A stretch of DNA of 10,172 nt. Source: DASRDS01 sp035652495. GTDB taxonomy: Bacteria > Gemmatimonadota > Gemmatimonadetes > Gemmatimonadales > Gemmatimonadaceae. The notes beneath the pieces were generated by a model. It was given only the letters and a program-made list of their open reading frames with translations. It made no database searches and had not been told where the DNA came from. Location of the stretch: assembly GCA_035652495.1 (NCBI GenBank), contig DASRDS010000401.1, forward strand, positions 1-10,172. Direction: 5' to 3'. Each line of letters starts with the position of its first letter. Positions within the stretch are counted from its first letter, which is position 1. A program made the position numbers and the translations under genes. Shown piece after piece: positions 1 to 5,893 of this stretch.

Positions 1-806
1 TCGCTCGGCGCCCGGCACGACCATCGCGTATCGCGCTCCCGCCTGTCGCCAGTCGCGGGCGAGTGTCTCGCGCCATACCGCAAACCGCCGTGTGTACTCG
101 GCGCGCACTGACGGCGGCATTGGGCGGCGGACGTCGGGAGCTTCGGGGTCGGTCAGGAGCCGCTGCTTCGGATCAGGAACGAGCTCCAGGGCATCGACCA
201 CGTGAATCGCATGGAGCTCGCCGCCACCCGCGCGGAACGTTTTCCGACGGCGAGCAGCGCCTCCGCATCGCCCAGGAAATCGGAGATGACGACGAGCCGG
301 GCGCTCTGTCGCGCCGCGTCGCGCATTGCGCCAACGAGCGGGGTCGCGCCAGTCGGCGACAGATCGAGGGCGTGCATCATCTCATCGACCACCGTGCGCC
401 GGGAGCGCGGCACGATGACCCGGCGGCCAATGACCATGCCGACCGGGTCGCCTTGTTGGCGCGCGCACTCGGCGAGGCCGATCGCGACCTGAGACGCACC
501 GATCCATTTCGACTGAAACGCCATCGACGCGCTGGCGTCCACGATCAGCATGGTCGGATAGATCGCCCGTGCCTCGGCCAGGCGGATGTAGACCCGATCG
601 GTGCGCGCGAGGAGTCTCCAGTCGATCCGCCGAGGGTCGTCGCCTTGGCGATAGGGACGATGCTCGACCACTTCGGCGCTCGTGCCCCGGACTCTCGAGG
701 CATGTGGGCCGGGCACCGCGCTGCGGACGCGCTGGCCCGCCGGCCATCGCATGCCGCGCACCGCGTCGCGGACCGCCGCGAACGCGGTCATGGCTGATGG
801 GGTCAC
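1..806 (-). CDS. DUF58 domain protein (3'-partial, with 1-nt frameshift)
   Basis: DUF58 proteins usually sit beside a MoxR ATPase. They carry a von Willebrand A-like fold and are thought to act with MoxR in envelope or protein-complex maturation. The first frame (GTG at 806, or ATG at 791) shows the family signature at residues 48-75, including EHRPYRQGDDPRRIDW, and then a MIDAS-like DASASM at 90-95. In this frame the sense ends after LLAVGK (codon 240-242), and a nonsense tail reaches a stop at 153-155. From position 240 leftward the next frame reads a normal DUF58 C-terminus (TFRAGGGELHAIHVVD, later RQAGARYAMVVPG), open to position 1. One extra A in the AAAA run at 240-243 would restore a single gene. 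It starts 2 nt after the moxR stop, so the two are probably cotranscribed. The family call is firm; whether the shift is real or an assembly error is open. Confidence 0.85.
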
Positions 807-808
807 GG

Positions 809-1786
809 TTACTTCAACGTCAGGCCGCTCGCCGGCGGTGGCACGTGTTTGAGCAGCGCATCGACGACGTGTTCCGTCGTCACGCCTTCCGCCTCGGCCG
901 CGAAGTTGACGAGCACGCGATGACGCAGCACCGGATGGGCGACGCGTTGAATGTCCGCTGGCGAGACCGCGTAGCGACCGTTGAGCAGTGCGTGGGCCTT
1001 GGCGCCGAGGATCAGGGCCTGGCCGGCGCGCGGGCCCGCGCCCCAGCGGACGTGCTGCTTGACGATGGGCGGAGCGCCGTCACCGTCGGGGCGCGTGGCG
1101 CGCACGAGCGTCGCGGCGTAGTCGAGGGCGACTTCGGCGGCGGGGAGCTCGCGGGCCGCGCGCTGAAGGGCGATGGTGGTGTCGCCATCCATGACGGGCG
1201 TCAGCCTGGTGTTGTCGATTGACGTCGTGCTGCGGAGGATACCCACCTCTTCATCCTTGGTCGGGTAGCCGATGCGGATGTCGAAGAGGAAGCGATCGAG
1301 CTGGGCTTCCGGAAGGGGGTAGGTGCCTTCCTGTTCGATCGGGTTCTGCGTCGCAAGGACGAAAAATGGCGTCGGCAGCGTCATGGTTTCGCCGGCGGCG
1401 GTGACATGTCGTTCCTGCATCGCCTCGAGCAGGGCCGCTTGGGTACGGGGCGGAGTACGATTGATCTCGTCGGCGAGGACGATATTGGCGAAGATCGGCC
1501 CGCGGACAAAGCGGAACGCCCGCTTGCCGGTGGTCGAGTCTTCGTCGAGTATCTCGGTGCCGGTGATGTCGGACGGGACGAGGTCCGGGGTGAACTGAAT
1601 CCGCCGGAACTCCAGGCGCACAGCCTCGGCGATCGAGCGAATGAGCAGCGTCTTGGCGAGACCTGGGACGCCTACGAGGAGCGCGTGGCCCCCAGCGAGC
1701 ATCGCCATCAGGACCTCATCGACGACCGCTTCCTGGCCGACAATCCGCTTGGCGACTTCCGCACGCAGCCGCGAGGCTACCTGCAA
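809..1786 (-). CDS. MoxR-type AAA+ ATPase
   Basis: This is a complete AAA+ ATPase of the MoxR branch. Counting from the TTG at 1786 (325 aa), it has Walker A GVPGLAKT at 39-46, Walker B VLADEINR at 103-110, and the family stretch LATQNPIEQEGTYPLPEAQL at 144-163 containing sensor 1. The C-terminal lid domain follows. MoxR proteins act as chaperone-like ATPases together with DUF58/VWA partners, here encoded 2 nt downstream. The start is uncertain. The reading frame is open up to a TAA at 1847-1849 but contains no ATG or GTG before the IVGQE motif. Candidates are TTG at 1786, CTG at 1789, ATT at 1816, or CTG at 1828. The last is preceded by a purine-rich GAGAGAG at a good distance and would give about 14 extra residues. 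Family is certain; start is not. Confidence 0.93.
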   Translation of the reverse strand: MQVASRLRAEVAKRIVGQEAVVDEVLMAMLAGGHALLVGVPGLAKTLLIRSIAEAVRLEFRRIQFTPDLVPSDITGTEILDEDSTTGKRAFRFVRGPIFANIVLADEINRTPPRTQAALLEAMQERHVTAAGETMTLPTPFFVLATQNPIEQEGTYPLPEAQLDRFLFDIRIGYPTKDEEVGILRSTTSIDNTRLTPVMDGDTTIALQRAARELPAAEVALDYAATLVRATRPDGDGAPPIVKQHVRWGAGPRAGQALILGAKAHALLNGRYAVSPADIQRVAHPVLRHRVLVNFAAEAEGVTTEHVVDALLKHVPPPASGLTLK

Positions 1787-1841
1787 CAGTTCGTCCCGCG
1801 ACTGCTTGGCTTGAATTACCTGCGTCAGTTGCGCTCTCTCG

Positions 1842-1863
1842 GTGTCTTATTCCAATAAGACAC
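1842..1863. promoter_or_regulatory. Perfect palindrome upstream of moxR, putative operator
   Basis: The arms are GTGTCTTATT and AATAAGACAC, exact reverse complements of 10 nt separated by CC. The AT-rich core stands out against the GC-rich surroundings. It ends just before the earliest possible moxR start codon, so a protein bound here would control moxR-DUF58. There is no T tract and the loop would be only 2 nt, so a terminator is unlikely. I do not recognise the regulator that would bind it. Confidence 0.6.
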
Positions 1864-1875
1864 ACGAGGACGCGA

Positions 1876-1899
1876 GATCACCCATTACTGGCGGTGATC
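1876..1899. repeat. Inverted repeat, 7-bp arms
   Basis: GATCACC at 1876-1882 and GGTGATC at 1893-1899 are exact reverse complements with a 10-nt spacer. It lies 12 nt upstream of the moxR palindrome, on the far side from the gene. It may be part of the same control region or a weak hairpin. No U-tract is present. Confidence 0.4.
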
Positions 1900-2030
1900 G
1901 TGGGCCATATCCTGACGGCGTTCAGAAGGAGACCCGGGTATCGGCGCCGTGGTTCCCCACCTTAGATGGCGATGTTTGCCGAGAGAAACGGATATCGCGA
2001 CGCCGGTCCCGTATCCGCATCCGGGCCGCG

Positions 2031-2221
2031 CTAACGGAGGGCGTAGAGATTGCCGTCGGCGCTCCCGACGTACATCACCCCCGTTCGCCAACACCGGCGA
2101 GGCGATGATCGCGCCCAGCTCGTAATCAAATACCCTGATGTACCCGTACTGGCCGGGATCTTCGACCACGAGTGAATGGCCGTGGGTCCACAGCGTCGTG
2201 AGGTCTTGCCATGTGCGATGA
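2031..2221 (-). pseudogene. C-terminal remnant of a PQQ-like beta-propeller protein
   Basis: Reading on the minus strand directly after the stop of the serine hydrolase gene, the frame gives a beta-propeller-like stretch (YGYIRVFDYELGAIIASPVL, then ANG). After one extra G in the GGGGG run at 2078-2082, the sense continues in the next frame as VMYVGSADGNLYALR and a TAG at 2031-2033. The SPVLANG-VMYVGSADGNLYAL string is the classic blade repeat of PQQ-like propeller proteins (BamB or quinoprotein type). Only about 60 codons remain, with no start codon, signal peptide or other blades, so this is the tail of a truncated gene. The shift itself could be an assembly error, but the truncation would remain. 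From here to the moxR palindrome (1864-2030) I see no gene. The remnant and that stretch together form about 370 nt without an intact gene. Confidence 0.6.
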
Positions 2222-3598
2222 TTATTTGACGCTCTTTCCGTAAAAGTTATAACCATACACTTCGTCGACGACGAGCGACCGCACGTGGCTAGCCGTGCGC
2301 ACGAACTTCAAGCGCGCTTCGTCGAACCCGAACGTGTCACCGCCCAAGTACTCGAGGGGATGAGACTCGCCGTTCGCCGGTCGGTAGACGAGTGCGTGGC
2401 CGGCGCTGTCGAGCACGACGCTGACTGTGCGGCGTCCGCCGCGCGCCATGCCCGAATACGCCCCGGCGTAATCCGCGAGTTGTCCCTTGAATACCGCGGC
2501 GGAGGGAGGACGTGCGCCGAGCGCGAGGTCGACGATCGACCGGGCGATACTCTCGGGACTCACTGGACCAGCGCTGTTGACGAGCACCACGACGATGAGA
2601 CTGTCGTCGGGAAAATACTGGACCGTGCTCAAGAATCCGGGAATACCACCGCCATGGCTGATACGTCGGTGGCCGTCGAGGGAATCGATCGCCAAGCCTT
2701 TGGCGTAGCGGATCACCGCGCCATCATTGAGCGCTGCCGGCGTAATCATCTCATGATACGCGCTCGGCGAGAGCATCCGCCCGGTGTGCAATGCGCGCAC
2801 CCAAGCAACGAGGTCGCCCACCGTCGAGCAGAGCGCCCCGGCGGAGTATGGCCATATCATGTCGATATACTGCGCCGGCCGGATCGTGTCCCCAACGACA
2901 TCGTATCCGGACACACGGTTTTGGATCACGTCCGAGTTGCTACAGTATCGCGTGTCGCGCATGCCGGCGGGTTGGAACTCGTGTTGCGCGAGGTAGTGCG
3001 CGTAAGTCTGGCCGCTGACCTTCTCGATGATGAGGCCGAGGAGGAAGTAGGCCGAGTTGCTGTACGACATCGCGTCGCCGGGCGCGAAGTCGAAGGGCTG
3101 GCCACTGAACATCGCCACGAGCGAGTCTTTCGGGAGCGATCGCGCCATGAGACGGCCGAACGCCGGCATTTCGGTGTAGCCGTGGATGCCCGACGTGTGA
3201 TCCATGAGTCGTCGGATCGTGACCCGATGACCATGCATCGGATAGGTCGGAAAGTACTTGGTCAAGTCATCATCGAGCGACAGCTTGTGCTCGTCCGCGA
3301 GTTGCAGGATCGCCGCCGAGGTGAATTGCTTCGTGACCGACCCGATCTCGTAGACGGCACGATCCGGCGTGGGCACGCTCAGCTCGAGGCTCGCCTTCCC
3401 GTAACCGCGGAGCACCAGGGTATCGCCGCCGCGCACGACGGCGATAGAGAGTCCGGCGGCGTGTCCGCCGCCAAGCGCGGCCTGCGCGATCGAATCCACG
3501 GCGGTCACGACACGCGCGCGATCGGCTTGCGCGGTGGCACCGCGGGCCGTTCCCATGAGGAGGCCAGCGCCGGCGAGTATCAGGGTCTGTGATTTCAT
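2222..3598 (-). CDS. Secreted serine hydrolase, class C beta-lactamase family
   Basis: A 458-aa protein of the beta-lactamase/penicillin-binding-like serine hydrolase family (PF00144 type). An N-terminal signal peptide (MKSQTLILAGAGLLMGTARG, cleavage near ATAQ) directs it to the periplasm or outside. The three catalytic motifs are present: SVTK at 87-90 (nucleophile serine and lysine), YSN at 179-181, and HGG at 315-317 in place of KTG. Residues from about 370 to the end form a separate C-terminal domain like the DUF3471/lipocalin-like tails seen in many such hydrolases. With HGG instead of KTG the protein is more likely a peptidase or esterase than a resistance beta-lactamase; the substrate cannot be told. 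I chose ATG 3598 because the signal peptide begins there. ATG 3607 (MASMKS) is possible, and neither has a strong ribosome binding site. The frame is open far upstream, but that part crosses a tRNA-like element and is not coding. Confidence 0.92.
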   Translation of the reverse strand: MKSQTLILAGAGLLMGTARGATAQADRARVVTAVDSIAQAALGGGHAAGLSIAVVRGGDTLVLRGYGKASLELSVPTPDRAVYEIGSVTKQFTSAAILQLADEHKLSLDDDLTKYFPTYPMHGHRVTIRRLMDHTSGIHGYTEMPAFGRLMARSLPKDSLVAMFSGQPFDFAPGDAMSYSNSAYFLLGLIIEKVSGQTYAHYLAQHEFQPAGMRDTRYCSNSDVIQNRVSGYDVVGDTIRPAQYIDMIWPYSAGALCSTVGDLVAWVRALHTGRMLSPSAYHEMITPAALNDGAVIRYAKGLAIDSLDGHRRISHGGGIPGFLSTVQYFPDDSLIVVVLVNSAGPVSPESIARSIVDLALGARPPSAAVFKGQLADYAGAYSGMARGGRRTVSVVLDSAGHALVYRPANGESHPLEYLGGDTFGFDEARLKFVRTASHVRSLVVDEVYGYNFYGKSVK

Positions 3599-3607
3599 AC
3601 TCGCCAT

Positions 3608-3907
3608 ATTAGGCGACTTCGATTGAATTTGCAGCAGAGCGTCGACATGGAACGGCGGGGATCGACCCCTGACCCGGTTACAAACCAGGCGCTCCCTCAG
3701 CGACCCAACGGTCGTTCCTAAGAAATCGCCTCGCGGACCAACCTTTCGAGCCGTCCACCGAGAACGTGTCTTACCGTGGGATCCACCACCGGCAACAAGC
3801 CCACTAGTTGACGCAAGCGATCGACTGCTACATAGCGATGCCGTGACTGCCAACCCGCGGCTAGTGTCGCTGTCTCGGGCCCGACACCATGAACATAGAA
3901 GGCCGTG
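3608..3907. other. Intergenic region between PAP2 phosphatase and serine hydrolase genes
   Basis: About 300 nt without a recognisable gene. It holds the tRNA-like element (3648-3718). From 3719 to 3907 a minus-strand frame without stop codons ends in a TAG at 3718-3720 that touches the 5' end of that element. The translation has no motif I can assign with confidence. No clear promoter for the hydrolase gene is visible. Confidence 0.5.
3648..3718 (-). pseudogene. Decayed tRNA-Thr(TGT)-like element
   Basis: On the minus strand the segment begins GGAACGA and ends CCGTTCC plus A, an acceptor-like pairing with six of seven pairs. In the middle, GAGCGCCTGGTTTGTAACC matches the conserved D-stem/anticodon region of tRNA-Thr. 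It has a 5-bp anticodon stem (CCTGG with CCGGG, one G-U pair) around TTTGTAA, so the anticodon is TGT. A T-arm-like GGGG-TCGAT-CCCC follows, with a loop 2 nt too short. No proper 5' D-stem is visible and no CCA is encoded. The total length of 71 nt is close to a real tRNA. It is best read as a degenerate tRNA or attachment-site remnant, probably not functional. Confidence 0.42.
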
Positions 3908-4660
3908 CTAGGGACTCGGCAGGAACGTGCGCTCCAGGAAGTTGTCGTCATGCGCTTCATTGAAGTGCACCACGAGAAGCCCTGACGCGGTACCGAGACC
4001 GGCGCCGGCGATCACATCGCTCGCCCAATGTTGATTCGTCTGAATCCTCGCGAGGCCGACGCACGTGGCGAGCGTGTAGGCGAGCGGCGCGACCCATTTG
4101 ACCGCGTGCGGCCATCGGTGTGACGTCTCCGCGCTCAACACGGACGCTAGAGCGAACGCGGCATACGCGTGACCCGACGGAAAGGAAGACTCCCTCGCTG
4201 ATCCGAATCCGCGCCCCCAATAGAAGTCATCGCTATCATGGATGTTGACGAACGGCCGCGCCCGGCCCACCACTCCCTTCATCATCTCGCCCGCGATGAA
4301 GCTGACCCCGATCGCTTGCGTGGCATGAAGCCCGATCGCGGCAATGTCGCGATTGTGCGTGATCCATCCTACTCCATACGCCCCGAGCGAGAGCACAACC
4401 GTGCCCGGGTCACCGAGCGCGTTGAACACGCGGGAACCGCCTCGCAGTATCGTGCTCCGCTGAACCGAAGGCTGTTGGGCTGCGACCGCGATCCGACCGT
4501 CGAACGGCCCCATCGCCGCGGCCGTGCCCATGAATGCGAGTCCAATGAGCGCGTCGCGCGATGCGGGAATCGTGTCAGTAACGGGTCGCGTCTGGGCCAC
4601 GGCGGACCGGCCAACCAGTACGGTCGAGGCCACGACCCACACCATAGCCTTGAAGGACAT
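3908..4660 (-). CDS. PAP2-family phosphatase (acid phosphatase/lipid phosphatase type)
   Basis: A 250-aa member of the PAP2 superfamily, which removes phosphate from lipid phosphates such as undecaprenyl pyrophosphate or phosphatidate, or from soluble phosphoesters. The three signature motifs are in order: KX6RP as K128 to RP at 135-136, PSGH at 161-164, and the SRX5HX3D motif as ARIQTNQHWASD at 204-215 with Ala in place of Ser. The catalytic histidines are H164 and H211. The N-terminus MSFKAMVWVVASTVLVGRSA followed by VAQ is a good signal peptide, which decides for ATG 4660 over the upstream ATGs at 4705 and 4717. GCGGGGAAT lies just before this ATG. Hydrophobic stretches near 86-101, 108-125, 163-176 and 189-203 fit a membrane-embedded or membrane-attached fold. 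It is a single gene with its own upstream region; the substrate is not determinable. Confidence 0.93.
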   Translation of the reverse strand: MSFKAMVWVVASTVLVGRSAVAQTRPVTDTIPASRDALIGLAFMGTAAAMGPFDGRIAVAAQQPSVQRSTILRGGSRVFNALGDPGTVVLSLGAYGVGWITHNRDIAAIGLHATQAIGVSFIAGEMMKGVVGRARPFVNIHDSDDFYWGRGFGSARESSFPSGHAYAAFALASVLSAETSHRWPHAVKWVAPLAYTLATCVGLARIQTNQHWASDVIAGAGLGTASGLLVVHFNEAHDDNFLERTFLPSP

Positions 4661-4703
4661 ATTCCCCGCTCGTGTTGTTCTGGCTCGTCGGAATCCCTGA
4701 CGC

Positions 4704-4730
4704 ATAATAACAAACAATATGGGTGCGCAA
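4704..4730 (-). promoter_or_regulatory. Possible sigma-70 promoter for the PAP2 gene
   Basis: On the minus strand TTGCGC (4730-4725) and TATTAT (4709-4704) are separated by 15 nt inside an AT-rich patch that is unusual for this GC-rich window. The start codon follows 43 nt downstream of the -10 box. The spacer is shorter than ideal, so this is tentative. Confidence 0.3.
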
Positions 4731-4831
4731 CATCGTGTAGCATGCCAGCGAACGCGACGATATCTGCTCGATCCGTCTTCATCAACGCTGACCGGCGCGG
4801 CCGACGGCCGCGCCCGGTGCGTTCCGCCGCC

Positions 4832-4860
4832 TTGCCGCCCGGCGTTCCGTGTCGTATAGT
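4832..4860 (+). promoter_or_regulatory. Sigma-70-type promoter of the membrane protein-tetR unit
   Basis: TTGCCG at 4832-4837 and TATAGT at 4855-4860 are separated by exactly 17 nt and lie about 30 nt upstream of the start codon at 4893. The -10 hexamer overlaps the left arm of a perfect palindrome, the arrangement expected for repression by occlusion of RNA polymerase. Confidence 0.6.
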
Positions 4861-4883
4861 GAAGTGAGTGCTCACTTCACTAT
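4856..4883. promoter_or_regulatory. Palindromic operator, probable TetR binding site
   Basis: The arms ATAGTGAAGTGAG (4856-4868) and CTCACTTCACTAT (4871-4883) are exact reverse complements of 13 nt around TG. The size and the GTGAG-N2-CTCAC centre are typical of TetR-family operators. It overlaps the -10 box and ends 9 nt before the first gene of a unit whose second gene is a TetR regulator. Autoregulation is therefore the simplest reading. The 9 nt between operator and start codon leave little room for a ribosome binding site (only GGGTAAG is seen). Confidence 0.75.
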
Positions 4884-4892
4884 GGGTAAGCA

Positions 4893-5294
4893 ATGAAGAA
4901 CCTGAAGCTCTTCGCGTCACTGCTAGCGGTGGCGAACTTCGCCGTCACGATCTGGCATCTGTATCTGGCTGATAAGCTCAATCCGGCCATCCCGTTCGCC
5001 GAGTCCGCGCGGATCGCGACCTTCGCTGGCGCACTCACGCTGGCGGGCGTGGCGCTCTGCTGGACCCGGAGGCCACGGATCGGATCGCTCCTGCTGGTCG
5101 CCGTGTTCGCGATCGGTCTCATCATCGGCAGTATCGAGCACTTCGTTGTCGGCGGTCCCAATAACGTGTTCGACGTCGGCACCAACGCTTGGGCGCTGCC
5201 CTTCAAGGTCACCGTCGCGATCCTCCTCGTCCTCGAGGTGGCGGGCCTCTCGTTTGCCGGGCGCATCCTGGTCACGCGCTCCCCACGCGCGTGA
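4893..5294 (+). CDS. Small four-helix membrane protein of unknown function
   Basis: A 133-aa integral membrane protein with four predicted hydrophobic helices, near residues 5-25, 40-57, 63-86 and 103-127. The loops are short and basic residues (TRRPR at 58-62) lie between helices 2 and 3. Polar residues inside or at the edge of helices include W21-H22 and E82-H83. I do not recognise a named family. It is the first gene behind the palindromic operator and overlaps the tetR start by 4 nt (GTGA), so it is the main target of that repressor. By analogy with TetR-linked small membrane proteins it could take part in export or in sensing of a hydrophobic compound, but nothing in the sequence proves this. 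Confidence 0.85.
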   Translation: MKNLKLFASLLAVANFAVTIWHLYLADKLNPAIPFAESARIATFAGALTLAGVALCWTRRPRIGSLLLVAVFAIGLIIGSIEHFVVGGPNNVFDVGTNAWALPFKVTVAILLVLEVAGLSFAGRILVTRSPRA

Positions 5295-5893
5295 GCGCGA
5301 GCGCCACCCGCCAGAAGATCCTCGACGCGGCGCAGCATCTGCTCGAGACGGGCGGGCTCGCGCGTCTGACGACGAAGGAGCTCGCCCAGGTCGCCGGCTG
5401 CGCCGAAGGCACGTTGTTCAAGCATTTCGGCAGCAAGGAGAACCTCGTTCTCGCCGTCGTCGAGGAAAACGCGCCTCGATTCCATGCCGCCGTTTCCCAC
5501 GCGCGGCGCGCCGGCCGGTCCGTGGCAGCGAACCTCAGCGAGATCGCACACGCCTGCCTGCAGTTCTCCGAGAAGCTCATTCCCCTCGGCGCATCGCTGC
5601 TCGGCGATGCGGCGCTCCTCGAGCGCCATCGAGCACTCGATCCGGGGCGCGGGCCGAAAGAGGCGTTCGCGCTGATCGCCGATTACATCGTCCAAGAGCA
5701 GCAGGCTGGCCGCATCGATGCGAGGGTCGATCCCGCGAGCATCGCCCTGCTGCTGTTCGGGCCATGCTTCCACCGCGTTTTCATTCGCCAGGTGGTCGGC
5801 AAGAATCCGCCGCCGGCGGACGATCGGAAGTTTATTGCGACTCTGGTCAGCGCCATTACCCGAGGCCTCGAGTCGACCCGCCGTGCTCAGTGA
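5291..5893 (+). CDS. TetR/AcrR-family transcriptional repressor
   Basis: A 200-aa regulator with the typical N-terminal TetR DNA-binding domain. Helix 1 is in RQKILDAAQHLLETGG (7-22) and the helix-turn-helix is at about 27-46 (LTTKELAQVAGCAEGTLFKH), followed by FGSKENL. The rest is a helical ligand-binding and dimerisation domain without a recognisable ligand motif. The start is GTG 5291: it forms a GTGA overlap with the upstream stop, and the TetR homology begins 5-6 residues later. Longer in-frame starts would extend back into the membrane protein gene and add non-homologous residues. It probably binds the palindrome at 4856-4883 and represses its own unit until a ligand is bound. Its 3' end overlaps the convergent chrA-type gene by 7 nt. 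Confidence 0.93.
   Translation: MSASATRQKILDAAQHLLETGGLARLTTKELAQVAGCAEGTLFKHFGSKENLVLAVVEENAPRFHAAVSHARRAGRSVAANLSEIAHACLQFSEKLIPLGASLLGDAALLERHRALDPGRGPKEAFALIADYIVQEQQAGRIDARVDPASIALLLFGPCFHRVFIRQVVGKNPPPADDRKFIATLVSAITRGLESTRRAQ

Noticed and set aside
1842..1863. Intrinsic terminator
   Set aside because: The loop would be 2 nt, the stem is AT-rich, and no T run follows on either strand.
2285..3592. Long plus-strand open frame of 435 codons opposite the serine hydrolase
   Set aside because: It is a GC-driven antisense shadow: the minus strand encodes all catalytic motifs of a known family, and the plus-strand translation is rich in Arg/His without domain structure.
3608..3853. Upstream extension of the serine hydrolase reading frame (85 extra codons)
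   Set aside because: It crosses the tRNA-like element and would place the signal peptide in the middle of the protein.
3718..3907. Minus-strand frame next to the tRNA-like element whose translation (RHRYVAVDRLRQLV) vaguely recalls the C-terminus of a tyrosine recombinase
   Set aside because: Only a few residues resemble the catalytic tyrosine region, and no Arg-His box precedes it. It would be attractive beside a tRNA remnant but is not supported.
5189..5290. Longer N-terminus for TetR
   Set aside because: The extra 34 codons lie inside the membrane protein gene and show no TetR homology; the GTGA overlap supports GTG 5291.
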